Shown: positions 1 to 10,055 of the stretch, in pieces
Position numbering within the stretch: the first letter of the stretch is position 1
Layout: every line of letters begins with the position of its first letter
Assembly: GCF_023896955.1 (NCBI RefSeq)
Contig: NZ_JAMHIW010000006.1
Span: 124,001-188,000, forward strand
From: Micromonospora sp. RHAY321
GTDB taxonomy: Bacteria > Actinomycetota > Actinomycetes > Mycobacteriales > Micromonosporaceae
Length of the DNA stretch: 64,000 nt
Reading direction: 5' to 3'
Position numbers and translations under genes: made by a program
Notes under the pieces: generated by a model
The model's input: only the letters and a program-made list of their open reading frames with translations
Told to the model about the DNA's origin: nothing
The model's database searches: none

Positions 1-651
1 GGAGAGCGTCGTGTCGACGGTGACCGCGCCGGAGTAGATGCTGTTGCCGGTGCCGTTCACCGCCTCGATCTCGTCGTATGACCCCACGGCCGCGCCGGTG
101 GTGGCGTCGGTGATCACGTGCAGCCGGGACGGGGTCTGCCCGTCGGGCTGCCAACCGCTGACCACGGTCTCCCAGGCCAGCCGGCCCTGGCCGGAGCTGG
201 CGTCGACGAACAGCTCCGGGGCGCCGACGGCCTCGACCGTGCCGGTGAACCCTGCGCGGGCGGTCTTCTTCGCCGCCGCGGCGGCGACCTTGGCCGTGGT
301 GCCCAGGGTCAGCGGTGCGGCCAGGCCGACGGAGCTGCCGGCGTAGGTGCCGCTGGGCGTGGTGTGGATGACGAAGTCACCGCCGTACACCCGCAGGCCC
401 TGGTAGGTCCGGGTGTAGCGGGTGTGCGCCGCGCCGGTGGCGTCCACCCTGGTGCTGTGCACCTGGTAGGACTCCGCGCTGGAACCCTGGACGGCGCCGG
501 GGTTCGCTCGCAGGACGGTCGCCGCCCGGGCCGCGGCGGAGGCGTCCGGCGCGGGGGCGGTGGGTGGTGCCGCATGCGCCGAGGTGGCGACGCAGGTCAG
601 CAGGCCGCTGGTGAGCAGCGCTGCGCTGACGGCGGCGAGTGGTCGTTTCAC
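1..651 (-). CDS. Secreted M4 (thermolysin-type) metallopeptidase, N-terminal part
   Basis: Only the first 217 codons lie in the window; the gene continues past the left edge. It starts at GTG 651 with AGGAGG six bases upstream. Residues 1-30 form a signal peptide (KRP n-region, hydrophobic core, AHA cleavage site). The visible part then reads as an FTP-type propeptide (HTRYTRTYQGLRVYGGDFVIH, about residues 70-90) followed by a PepSY-like stretch (LAWETVVSGWQPDG... RLHVITDATTGAAVGSYDEIE). This pair is typical of M4 zymogens, where the propeptide chaperones and inhibits the enzyme. The catalytic HExxH domain would lie outside the window, so activity cannot be checked. Family known, role in extracellular protein degradation inferred. 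Confidence 0.82.
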   Translation of the reverse strand, partial: MKRPLAAVSAALLTSGLLTCVATSAHAAPPTAPAPDASAAARAATVLRANPGAVQGSSAESYQVHSTRVDATGAAHTRYTRTYQGLRVYGGDFVIHTTPSGTYAGSSVGLAAPLTLGTTAKVAAAAAKKTARAGFTGTVEAVGAPELFVDASSGQGRLAWETVVSGWQPDGQTPSRLHVITDATTGAAVGSYDEIEAVNGTGNSIYSGAVTVDTTLS

Positions 652-819
652 GTGCCCTCCTGAAAGGAGAAAGATTGTGACGGGGGTAGTCACGCATGTA
701 GATATAACTATGTGTCGAGGAAAAGAGAAGCCTTGGACCGCTTGCAGACATCGACAGTGGCCGTTCGGATGAGGGGTGTGACAAGGGAACCGACCAAACG
801 AGCCGCGCGTCCGAGCGGC

Positions 820-1371
820 ATGAGACCCGCCTCGACGACCGGCGTCATGATCGCCCTCCTGGCCGCCACCCTGGCCGGCTGCACCGCCGCCGACCCGGCC
901 GACAGCACCCCGGACCGACCCCCGGCAACCGCCGGCCCGACCTCGACCGCCACCACACCGCTGCCGACCACGGCGCCCGCCACCCCGGGCGTCCCCGCCC
1001 CGACCGGCCCCACGGCCACCGACGGCGCAACCGGACGCGTGATGCTGTTCCGCTCCGGTGGCTTCGCCGGCCGCGGCGACGCCGTCACCGTCGAACCCGA
1101 CGGCCGGTGGACGATGGTGGACCGGGCCGGCAGCCGACGAACCGGCCGGCTCGACCCCGCGGACCTCGGTCGGCTGCGGGGACTGGCCGCCGATCCCCGG
1201 CTGACCGCCGAGGCCCGCCGCCCGACCGCCTCGACCGGCTGCGCGGACGCGTTCAGCTACCGGCTGACCGTCGGCACCGTCGAGACCGGGTACGTCGACT
1301 GCCCCGCCGACCCCGCCCCGCCACCGGCCACCCGGGCGCTGGTCGAGCTACTGCTTCGGGCCACCGGCTGA
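820..1371 (+). CDS. Putative lipoprotein, function unknown
   Basis: A 183-residue protein starting at ATG 820. Its N-terminus (one Arg, then VMIALLAATLAGC) is a near-ideal lipoprotein signal with lipobox LAGC, so it should be anchored outside the membrane. A Thr/Pro-rich linker (about residues 25-70) leads to a small domain with RVMLFRSGGFAGRGDAV and two cysteines near the C-terminus (TGCADAFS, YVDCPAD). I recognise no family. In-frame starts at 712, 769 and GTG 778 also exist; 820 is preferred because it places the signal peptide at the very N-terminus. The gene ends 11 bp before the convergent phosphatase gene. Confidence 0.65.
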   Translation: MRPASTTGVMIALLAATLAGCTAADPADSTPDRPPATAGPTSTATTPLPTTAPATPGVPAPTGPTATDGATGRVMLFRSGGFAGRGDAVTVEPDGRWTMVDRAGSRRTGRLDPADLGRLRGLAADPRLTAEARRPTASTGCADAFSYRLTVGTVETGYVDCPADPAPPPATRALVELLLRATG

Positions 1372-1382
1372 CCGCCCGCGGC

Positions 1383-2021
1383 TCAGACCAGGTAGTCCGG
1401 GGGCAGGCCGGTGCCGCGCAGCTCCGGCGGCAGGTGCGCCACGTCGTTGACGGCGACCAGGTTCGGCGGGCCGGCCGGGCCGTACCGGATGACGGTCAGC
1501 CCCGCGTTGTGCTGGTTCAAACCCAGCCACCGCTGCTCCGGCGCGTCGAGGGCGTGCCGGATCAGCCAGGCGATCAGGAAGCTGTGCGTCACGACCAGCT
1601 CGCGGACCGGTTCGGCGCCACCCACGCCCCCGGCTTCCTCGGCCACCGGGCCGGCGAACCGCCGTACCGCCTCCGCCGTCACCCGTGGCCCCTCGACCCG
1701 TTCGGCCGCCGAGAACTGGGCCAGGAAATGGGCGTACGCCGGAGGCAGGCCGGCGGGCTCCGTGTCGTGGGGGAGGTGGTCACCGGCCAGCTCCGTGGCG
1801 TACACCGGAACGCCGGGCAGTGAGGCGGCGACCAGCTCGGCGGTCTCCGCGGCCCGGCGCAGCGGCCCGTGGTGCACGGCGGTGAACGGCCGGCCCCGCA
1901 GCCGCTCGCCGAGCAGCCTGGCCTGCCGCCGACCCCGCTCCGACAGGCCGGCCTCCGGCGACTCGGTCGCCGCGTCCTCCTGCTCGCCGTGCCGGGCCAG
2001 GTACAGCAACCGGGTGATCAT
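1383..2021 (-). CDS. Histidine phosphatase family protein
   Basis: A 212-residue protein of the phosphoglycerate-mutase-like superfamily. The signature LARHGE is at residues 8-13 with the phospho-accepting His11. A second active-site histidine lies in VVTHS (His146), and GPLRRAAETAE (residues 52-62) supplies the usual Arg and Glu. Length and motif spacing fit the short SixA/CobC/GpmB-like class, whose members hydrolyse small phosphate esters; the substrate cannot be told from sequence. It is separated from the upstream DUF998 gene by a strong hairpin, so it is probably transcribed on its own. Confidence 0.85.
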   Translation of the reverse strand: MITRLLYLARHGEQEDAATESPEAGLSERGRRQARLLGERLRGRPFTAVHHGPLRRAAETAELVAASLPGVPVYATELAGDHLPHDTEPAGLPPAYAHFLAQFSAAERVEGPRVTAEAVRRFAGPVAEEAGGVGGAEPVRELVVTHSFLIAWLIRHALDAPEQRWLGLNQHNAGLTVIRYGPAGPPNLVAVNDVAHLPPELRGTGLPPDYLV

Positions 2022-2039
2022 GTCCCCCAGCCCAGCACA

Positions 2040-2071
2040 CGGGAGGCGCGGAGTCGACCCCGCGCCTCCCG
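2040..2071 (-). terminator. Hairpin terminator after DUF998 gene
   Basis: GGGAGGCGCGG pairs perfectly with CCGCGCCTCCC around an 8-nt loop (12 bp with the flanking C-G pair). It lies between the DUF998 stop codon and the phosphatase start. There is no U-tract, as is common in high-GC actinobacteria. Confidence 0.6.
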
Positions 2072-2088
2072 GTCTGACGGCAGCCGGC

Positions 2089-2754
2089 TCAGTCCACCCG
2101 GCCGGACGCCGCCTGAGCGAAGGTGACCGACACCCACAGCCAACCGACCGTCACCGCCAGGCCGAACGCCACCATGACGGCCGGAGCCGGGCGGACCATC
2201 AGCGCCACCCAGGCCACCGCGAAGAAGGCCCCGGTCGCCAGGCTGAACCCGGCCCGACCTCGCGCCCCACGCCGCGCGGCCCGGCGGCCGGCGACCACCG
2301 TCGCCACGATCAGCGAGACGAAGGCGACCGCCGCCACCAGGAAGTGCAGGCCGCCGTGCCAGCTGATCTGGCCGGCGCCCCGGGGCGTGCCGACGGGAAA
2401 CCCGTCGGCCGGGTCGGCGCTGAATATCGCCGCACCCACCAGGCCCAGCCCGTACAGGACGAGCAGCCGGGGCACCCACGCCGAACCGGTGTCGGTGGAA
2501 CGCCGGAGCGCCCCGGCGGCCAGCACGCAGAGCGCTCCGGTGACCAGGAATGTGGTGATCTGAATCCAGCCCAGCTCACCGGTGCTCAACACGCTGGCCG
2601 GATGCCGCCGGAAGTCGAAGCCGTCCCTGGTCAGCCCCTGGAGCAGCGCCGAGCCGACGAAGATCGGACCAGCGAGCACGCCGCCGGCCAGCAGCGCACG
2701 GTCCAGGCCGGCGACGGCCGGTCGGACCCCGGGAAACGGAACCGCCTGGCTCAT
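2089..2754 (-). CDS. DUF998 family integral membrane protein
   Basis: A 221-residue protein with six predicted membrane helices (about residues 20-38, 64-82, 96-112, 134-155, 170-187, 192-212). The stretch DFRRHPASVLSTGELGWIQ (residues 47-65) is characteristic of DUF998 proteins, whose function is not known. The start ATG 2754 is preceded by GAGGGA at good spacing. It begins 10 bp after the stop of the glyoxalase-like gene and is on the same strand, so the two probably form an operon controlled from the AraC-type repeats further upstream. Confidence 0.82.
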   Translation of the reverse strand: MSQAVPFPGVRPAVAGLDRALLAGGVLAGPIFVGSALLQGLTRDGFDFRRHPASVLSTGELGWIQITTFLVTGALCVLAAGALRRSTDTGSAWVPRLLVLYGLGLVGAAIFSADPADGFPVGTPRGAGQISWHGGLHFLVAAVAFVSLIVATVVAGRRAARRGARGRAGFSLATGAFFAVAWVALMVRPAPAVMVAFGLAVTVGWLWVSVTFAQAASGRVD

Positions 2755-2764
2755 CGGTGGTCCC

Positions 2765-3184
2765 TCAGGCCCGGGGGAACATCTGGCCGATGCGGATCCG
2801 GTTGCCGAACGGGTCCCGGATGCCGAAGTCGATCCCGTACGGGCGCTCGGTCGGCTCGTCGGTGATCTCGACCCCCCTGGCCACCAGCTCCTCGTACGTC
2901 TTGTGGGCGTCGTCGGTGGTCATGAAGAGGGAGCCGCCCAGCGCCCCCTTGGTGAGCAACTCCCGGACCGTCGCCGCGGTGGCCGGGTCCATCGCCGGCG
3001 GGCCCGGCTTCTCCAACAGGATCTCGCGCTCCGGGTCGCCGGGCAGGTTGACCGTCAGCCACCGCATGAAGCCGAGGTCCTGGTCGGTGTTGAGTTCCAT
3101 GCCGAGCTTGTTCACGTAGAAGTCGAGCGCCTCGTCCTGGTCGAGGACGTAGATCTGAGAGCGGCTGATCGCGTTCATCGTCAT
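2765..3184 (-). CDS. VOC (glyoxalase/bleomycin resistance) family protein
   Basis: A 139-residue protein with the paired beta-alpha-beta-beta-beta modules of the vicinal oxygen chelate fold. It has QIYVLDQDEALDFYVNKLGM near the N-terminus and ERPYGIDFGIRDPFGNRIRIGQ near the C-terminus. I place the start at ATG 3184 because a TAGCGT -10 box (3192-3197) lies exactly 7 nt upstream, the leaderless arrangement common here; GTG 3193 and ATG 3178 are in-frame alternatives. The adjacent AraC gene and tandem repeats just upstream suggest AraC-dependent activation. The substrate is unknown. Confidence 0.85.
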   Translation of the reverse strand: MTMNAISRSQIYVLDQDEALDFYVNKLGMELNTDQDLGFMRWLTVNLPGDPEREILLEKPGPPAMDPATAATVRELLTKGALGGSLFMTTDDAHKTYEELVARGVEITDEPTERPYGIDFGIRDPFGNRIRIGQMFPRA

Positions 3185-3191
3185 GGCAGTC

Positions 3192-3197
3192 ACGCTA
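3192..3197 (-). promoter_or_regulatory. -10 box of the VOC gene (leaderless)
   Basis: TAGCGT on the minus strand ends 7 nt before ATG 3184. The expected -35 position falls inside the proximal copy of the direct repeat at 3209-3230, which suggests activator-dependent transcription. Confidence 0.45.
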
Positions 3198-3208
3198 GAC
3201 GTGGCCCC

Positions 3209-3251
3209 TGACCTGCTGCTTATCCAAAACTGACCTGTTGCTATCCAAAAC
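3209..3251 (-). promoter_or_regulatory. Tandem direct repeat, probable AraC operator
   Basis: Two abutting copies, 22 bp (3209-3230) and 21 bp (3231-3251), share TGACCTG at one end and ATCCAAAAC at the other (plus-strand reading). They differ by one substitution and one inserted T. The distal copy covers the AraC stop codon and the proximal copy overlaps the -35 region of the VOC gene. Two in-phase copies about two helical turns long are the usual binding pattern of AraC-family activators. Confidence 0.6.
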
Positions 3252-3639
3252 TGCTTGGTCGGGTCCAGGCCTTGGTGAAACAGGACGGCACGTTCGTCGG
3301 CGTCCCGCGCCGACGGAAGTCCGAGGGTGACTCGCCGACGATCTGCCGGAACGTCCGGCTGAACGTGCCGAGGCTGCTGAAGCCGACAGCGAAGCAGATG
3401 TCGGTGACGTCCCGCCGGGTCTCCACCAGCAGCGACATGGCCCGCTCGACCCGTCGACGTTGCAGGTAGCGGTGCGGGGTCTCACCGAAGGTGGCCCGGA
3501 AGGTCCGGATGAAGTGCGCCTCGGAGACATGGGCGATCCGGGCCAGCGCCGGAATGTCCAGCGGCTCGGCGTACGCGCGGTCCATCGCGTCGCGGGCACG
3601 CAGCATCGCCCGGTTCGACTCCTCCACCGCGCGACTCAT
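3241..3639 (-). CDS. AraC family transcriptional regulator
   Basis: A 132-residue protein consisting almost only of the AraC DNA-binding domain. The first helix-turn-helix is at about residues 27-48 (LDIPALARIAHVSEAHFIRTF) and the second at about 76-97 (DVTDICFAVGFSSLGTFSRTF). GESPSDFRRRG (residues 102-112) matches the family C-terminal consensus. There is no ligand-binding domain, so it belongs to the stand-alone class often linked to a glyoxalase-like gene. It lies directly upstream of the VOC-DUF998 pair on the same strand and probably activates them through the repeats at 3209-3251. Confidence 0.87.
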   Translation of the reverse strand: MSRAVEESNRAMLRARDAMDRAYAEPLDIPALARIAHVSEAHFIRTFRATFGETPHRYLQRRRVERAMSLLVETRRDVTDICFAVGFSSLGTFSRTFRQIVGESPSDFRRRGTPTNVPSCFTKAWTRPSSFG

Positions 3640-3760
3640 CAGCTCGCGTCACACCCGATCCGTTGGACGACACCGTCGCGGGCGGGTGCCCGCGCTCGTG
3701 CTGCCGCCCAGCATACGGCCGGTGCCCGCCGCCGCCGCTCGCCTGCGGTCCGGGGGCTGG

Positions 3761-4816
3761 TCAGCCGCCGGGCGGGGGCAGGACCGACGTCTGGGTGACG
3801 TCCTGTGCCCGCAACTTCCCGTACACGGTCTCCGACGTGAAGCCGCCGATGAATCCGATGGCCAACACGAAGAACACGAGCTGCCGCGCGCTGCCGTCGG
3901 CCAGCAGATCCGGGTTGGTGGAGAGCTGGGCCGCGACGAACAGGAGGAACGCGATGACGCCGGCCGCCGAACCCACCGCCGCCGCTCGCAGCCAGTTGCC
4001 GCTGCCGTCGTAGGCGTTGCGGACGACGGCCCCCCAGGCCGACGCCAGCAGCGGAGCCGCCACCAGCACCGAGATGGCCTGCCAACCGCCAGTGGGCGCG
4101 GCATGGGCCAGAGGGATCGTCGCGACGGCGAGAACGAGCAGGACCAACGCCGTGACCAGGCCGGCCACCGTTCGCCGACGGGCGGTGCGCTCGGCCTGTC
4201 GGGCGGCCTGCTCCTGCACCCGGTGGCGTTCGACCTGGGTACGGAGCCCTGCGACGATCGACTGGGCGGCGTCCGGCTGCCACGGCCTGGCCAGCAGCGC
4301 CACCTCCTCCTCGGTGGCCACGTTGCGCTCACCGTTGAGCCGGTGCCAGACCTTCTCGGCACCACCACCGAACGCCGCCACCGGGGCGATCGGGACGCGC
4401 CGGGACAGGCCGAGGAGCCCGGCGATGAACGTGGACCGCCCGCCGCCCACCAACAGCAGGGCGTCGGCCGTCAGCAACGACCGGTAGAAGGCGACCTCCC
4501 AGTCGTCGGTCGACTCGGGCACGACCGTGAAGACCGACGGGTTCTGGTGGGCTTCCTCGAAGCCGACGTCCTTCCCGTACCGCCCGCGAACCAGGATCGA
4601 CCCGCGCTCGGCCCGACCGGAGCCCACGTACCCCCGCACGACGTCGCACTCCAGGTACCTCGGGTCGCTGGAGTAGACGATGATGTGGCATCCCTGTGCG
4701 GCGAGTTCCGCTCCCAGCTCCACCGCCGCGGCCGCCGCAGCCTCCGGATCACGCACGGCGGGCGAGTAGGCGCGGTCCACCTGGGCGCTCCCGATGATCG
4801 CGACGACCGGGTTCAT
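3761..4816 (-). CDS. SLOG/LOG-like nucleotide-binding domain fused to four membrane helices
   Basis: A 351-residue protein. Residues 1-180 resemble the Rossmann-like SLOG/LOG fold: VVAIIGSAQVDRAY at the N-terminus, then YSSDPRYLECDVVRGYVGSG and LLTADALLLVGGGRSTF (residues 114-130), where the GGGRST loop is a plausible nucleotide-binding site. A charged, likely helical linker (185-215) leads to four predicted membrane helices (about 218-238, 246-265, 278-297, 312-327) and a short cytoplasmic tail. SLOG domains tied to membrane segments have been proposed to sense nucleotides in bacterial conflict systems; that role here is inference. ATG 4816 is preceded by AAGGAG and a TATAGT -10 box. Confidence 0.7.
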   Translation of the reverse strand: MNPVVAIIGSAQVDRAYSPAVRDPEAAAAAAVELGAELAAQGCHIIVYSSDPRYLECDVVRGYVGSGRAERGSILVRGRYGKDVGFEEAHQNPSVFTVVPESTDDWEVAFYRSLLTADALLLVGGGRSTFIAGLLGLSRRVPIAPVAAFGGGAEKVWHRLNGERNVATEEEVALLARPWQPDAAQSIVAGLRTQVERHRVQEQAARQAERTARRRTVAGLVTALVLLVLAVATIPLAHAAPTGGWQAISVLVAAPLLASAWGAVVRNAYDGSGNWLRAAAVGSAAGVIAFLLFVAAQLSTNPDLLADGSARQLVFFVLAIGFIGGFTSETVYGKLRAQDVTQTSVLPPPGG

Positions 4817-4845
4817 GCGACTCCTTCGCGGTCGGTGATACCGGC

Positions 4846-4851
4846 ACTATA
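4846..4851 (-). promoter_or_regulatory. -10 box upstream of the SLOG-TM gene
   Basis: TATAGT on the minus strand, 30 nt before ATG 4816; with an AAGGAG ribosome-binding site in between. No convincing -35 hexamer is visible, so the gene has its own probable promoter separate from the TMEM175 gene. Confidence 0.4.
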
Positions 4852-4955
4852 GGAGTGGCCGGCCATCGAGCGCGGTTGCTGCCGCAATGACCCGCAGCAT
4901 GGCGACAAAGAGCATCATCATGAGCGGCACAAGGACGCCCTCGCTCGGCAGCGAC

Positions 4956-5573
4956 TCATTGCTGCCGCTCGGCTGTTGGAGAGCCGACCACCTCGAGGCG
5001 TTCGAAGATGTAGTAAACGGGGACGGCGCCGATGATGGCCAGTGCCGCCGGCGGGCTGACGAACGCGACGGCGATCGCGGCCAGATACAGGACCGACGCT
5101 GCCCCGAATCGCAGCCGCGCCTTCCAACGTGCCCGCTGCGGCAACGGCTGCTTGAGCCGCCCGGAACGCAAGGTCCATTCGAAGATCCCTGCGAAGCTGA
5201 ATCCCATCCCCATGAAGGCAGCCGCATACAGAAGTACCGCTACCCGGGCGTCCTGCCCGCCCAGTGCGAGGTACTTGGCCACCGTCGCCGTATCTACCGG
5301 GATGAGGACGACGAACAGCAGCAGGACGAGGTTGAGGAGGGCCAGGGTCCGGTCAACGACGACGACGTTCTGGACGAGGGCGTGATGGTTGATCCAGATC
5401 AGCCCGATCGTGGCGAAGCTGATCAGGTAGGCGACAAATGCAGGCCAGTGGTCGGCGACCTGATGCAGGAGCGGGCCATGACCCGGGCCGGCCACCGCCA
5501 GATTCAACGCGAGTAGCGTGATCGCGACCGCGAAGACCGCATCGCTGAATACCTCCAGCCGAGTTCGGCTCAC
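4956..5573 (-). CDS. TMEM175 family potassium channel-like protein (DUF1211)
   Basis: A 205-residue membrane protein that begins RLEVFSDAVFAVAITLLALNL (residues 5-25). The RxxxFSD motif in the first helix is the hallmark of the TMEM175 family, whose bacterial members are tetrameric K+ channels with one six-helix repeat per subunit. Further helices lie at about 46-62, 78-95, 110-132, 157-172 and 175-191. GTG 5573 (GTG AGC CGA) is the start. Its bases look less GC-rich than its neighbours. It is upstream of, and on the same strand as, the SLOG-membrane gene, 139 bp away. Confidence 0.85.
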   Translation of the reverse strand: MSRTRLEVFSDAVFAVAITLLALNLAVAGPGHGPLLHQVADHWPAFVAYLISFATIGLIWINHHALVQNVVVVDRTLALLNLVLLLFVVLIPVDTATVAKYLALGGQDARVAVLLYAAAFMGMGFSFAGIFEWTLRSGRLKQPLPQRARWKARLRFGAASVLYLAAIAVAFVSPPAALAIIGAVPVYYIFERLEVVGSPTAERQQ

Positions 5574-5743
5574 TCCACAGTTCTACCGCAACGGCATGAT
5601 TTGCCACGGGGATTCAGCCCTGGCCAGGTACCACCGGGCCCGGCCGCCGCAACCCACCCGCCCTGATGGCGGCGTGTCGGAGGCTCGCCGAGGCGGCGGC
5701 GCGTGCGGCCCTCTCGGGCGCCTTGACGGGCGGCTGTCGTGAC

Positions 5744-5760
5744 CCGGTTGCGTCAACCGG
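5744..5760 (-). terminator. Possible terminator of tRNA-Thr
   Basis: CCGGTTG-CGT-CAACCGG, a perfect 7-bp stem, lies about 40 nt beyond the 3' end of the tRNA. It has no T-run, so it is a weak call. Confidence 0.35.
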
Positions 5761-5800
5761 TCGACTCACGGCAGTGCCCGTCGGGAAAGCCTGGTGGAAT

Positions 5801-5877
5801 TGGAGCCCCCGGCCGGGATCGAACCGGCGACATCTCGCTTACAAGGCGAGTGCTCTGGCCAGCTGAGCTACAGGGGC
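5801..5877 (-). tRNA. tRNA-Thr (anticodon TGT)
   Basis: A complete cloverleaf of 77 nt with an encoded CCA end. The acceptor GCCCCTG pairs with CGGGGGC (one G-T pair). The D-arm is GCTC...GAGC and the anticodon stem CTCGC/GCGAG encloses the loop CTTGTAA, giving anticodon TGT. The T-arm is GCCGG-TTCGATC-CCGGC. A TATGCT -10 box (5893-5898, minus strand) lies 15 nt upstream. The 3' end faces the TMEM175/SLOG genes, the side where tRNA-targeting integrases insert DNA, but no repeat of the tRNA end was found in the window. Confidence 0.96.
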
Positions 5878-6232
5878 GCGTGCGTCGAGGTCAGCATAGC
5901 GACTGACGTCCGGTTATCCCGCTCGCGAGGCCTCCCGAGCATGGGAAACGTCAACAACCCGACGCCCGTACGGCCTCGCGCCGTCCACTCGTACGTCGAT
6001 TGATGTCTGACCGTGCCTGAGTGCCCGGATTGTGTAGGCAATGCGCCACCCCTGATACTCCCCTGCCTTGGCAGCGCGGGGAAAGCCGTTTACGGTGCAG
6101 TGACACGGAGGACAGGTGCGGTCGCCCTCGCGACCGACCCGGCCGTCCGTTGACCGGCACGGCCACCGTGCCGGTCGCTCCTTCACTCGGATCGTCCGGC
6201 ACGTTCCTGCCGGTGAAAGGAAGCGCTTCACC
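5878..6232. other. Intergenic region between tRNA-Thr and the ABC ATPase gene
   Basis: About 355 bp with no convincing gene. It holds the tRNA promoter (TATGCT, 5893-5898) and a possible plus-strand promoter for the ATPase gene: TTGTGT at about 6030 and GATACT about 18 nt later, leaving a roughly 175-nt leader. A minus-strand open frame across it overlaps the ATPase start and has no supporting homology that I can see. Confidence 0.5.
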
Positions 6233-7324
<1,092 letters not shown>

Positions 7325-7341
7325 CGTAACGCCGTACCAAC

Positions 7342-7369
7342 GGGGCGGTCCGCTTCGGCGGGCCGCCCC
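7342..7369 (+). terminator. Terminator of the ugpC gene
   Basis: GGGGCGGTCCGC-TTCG-GCGGGCCGCCCC: a 12-bp stem with one G-T pair and a very stable TTCG tetraloop, 17 bp after the stop codon. Confidence 0.8.
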
Positions 7370-7394
7370 CGCTGTCTGCCAGGTCCCTCGGACG

Positions 7395-7435
7395 CGACGA
7401 GGCCCCGTCCCCACAGTGGGAACGGGGCCTCGTCG
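7395..7435. terminator. Bidirectional hairpin between convergent ugpC and rlmB
   Basis: GACGAGGCCCCGT pairs perfectly with ACGGGGCCTCGTC, and CCC/GGG pairs extend inward around a short loop. It ends 8 bp before the rlmB stop codon, so it can terminate rlmB and back up the ugpC terminator. Confidence 0.75.
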
Positions 7436-7443
7436 ACGTGTCG

Positions 7444-8576
7444 TTACAGTTCCGCCGCGCGGCGACGGGAGACCTCGGCCAGGGCGACCGCAGCGGCCAC
7501 GCTGGCGTTGAGCGACTCGACTTCGGAGATCATCGGGATGCTGACGGTCAGGTCGCAGGTCTCGCCGACCAGCCGGGACAGCCCGCGCCCCTCCGAGCCG
7601 ACCACCACGACCAACGGGCCGACCGCGGCCTCCAGGTCGTAGAGGTCGGTGTCGCCGTCGGCGTCCAGGCCGACGACCGTGAAACCGGCGTCCCGGCAAG
7701 CCTTCAGCGACCGGGTCAGGTTGGTGACCTGCGCCACCGGAACCCGCGCGGCCGCGCCGGCGCTGGTCCGCCAGGCGGTCGCCGTGATCCCGGCAGCCCG
7801 ACGCTCGGGTACGAAGACACCCTGCGCGCCGAACGCGGCCGCCGACCGGATGACCGCGCCCAGGTTGCGGGGGTCGGTGACACCATCCAGCGCCACCAGC
7901 AGAGGGGCCTGCTGCTCCACCGCCGCGGCGACCATGTCCTCGAACGGCTGGTACGCGAACGGCGGCACCTGGAGCCCGACGCCCTGGTGCAGCACCCCGC
8001 CGGTCATCCGGTCCAGCTCGGCCCGGCTGATCTCCAGGTTGGCGATGCCCCGGTCGGCGGCGGTCCGGATGATCTCGTTGATCCGGTCGTCCATGTCGAT
8101 GCCCTGGGCGGTGTAGAGCGCCGTCGCCGGCACCTGGGCGCGCAGCGCCTCCAGCACCGGGTTGCGCCCGACCAGCAGCTCCGGCGTGTCCCTCGCCGGG
8201 TTGGACTTGCGCCCCGGGGTAACCCGGGGACCCGACCGGCCGCCGGGCTTGCCGCCGCGGCCGCCGGTGCTGCCACCCCGGTTGGCCGGAACGCCCCGGC
8301 CGCCACCCCTGCCCCAGGTGGTGTCCTTGCTGCCCGGCTGGCCGATCTTCGGGGCACGCCCCTCCTCAGCCGCCGCCCGACGCTCCTTGTCCTGCTTCCA
8401 GGCGGTGCGCTGGGGCAGCTTCTCGGTGCCCGAGTAACCCTTGTGCCAGGGCCGCTCGTCGGCGGGAAGGGTGCGACCCCGCCCGGCCAGGGAGTCCTTG
8501 TTCTTGCCGCCGGAGCCCTTGGGGGCGCCCGCCTTCGGCGTCAGTCGCCGGCCACGGCGCTGCGAGTTGCCGGCCA

Positions 8577-8577
<1 letters not shown>
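7444..8577 (-). CDS. rlmB: 23S rRNA (guanosine(2251)-2'-O)-methyltransferase RlmB
   Basis: A 377-residue SPOUT-class RNA methyltransferase. The catalytic half contains LVGRNPVLEALRAQ (substrate-binding domain start), the knot motifs LDGVTDPRNLGAVIRSAAAFG, VVVVGSEGRGLSRLVGE and SIPMISEVESLNASVAAAVALAE. The first ~130 residues are a low-complexity, basic, Gly-rich extension (GRGGGRGVPANRGG), which is common in actinobacterial orthologues and may bind RNA. ATG 8577 overlaps the cysS stop by one base (TGATG), so the pair is translationally coupled. The cysS-rlmB order matches M. tuberculosis cysS1-rv3579c. Confidence 0.93.
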
Positions 8578-9992
<1,415 letters not shown>

Positions 9993-9998
9993 CGTACA

Positions 9999-10048
9999 AG
10001 GGTAGCCGTCCGCGCCTGTCCGAGTCCGCCGGTGCCGGGTCGTACGCT
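9999..10048. promoter_or_regulatory. Divergent leaderless promoters of cysS and the IclR gene
   Basis: On the minus strand TACCCT (9999-10004) lies 6 nt before the cysS GTG. On the plus strand TACGCT (10043-10048) lies 7 nt before GTG 10056. Both spacings put the transcription start at the start codon. The -35 elements are not obvious. Confidence 0.55.
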
Positions 10049-10055
10049 GCCAGGC

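Noticed and set aside
5574..5877. Genomic island boundary at tRNA-Thr
   Set aside because: No integrase gene and no second copy of the tRNA 3' end were found in the window, so insertion at this tRNA is not shown.
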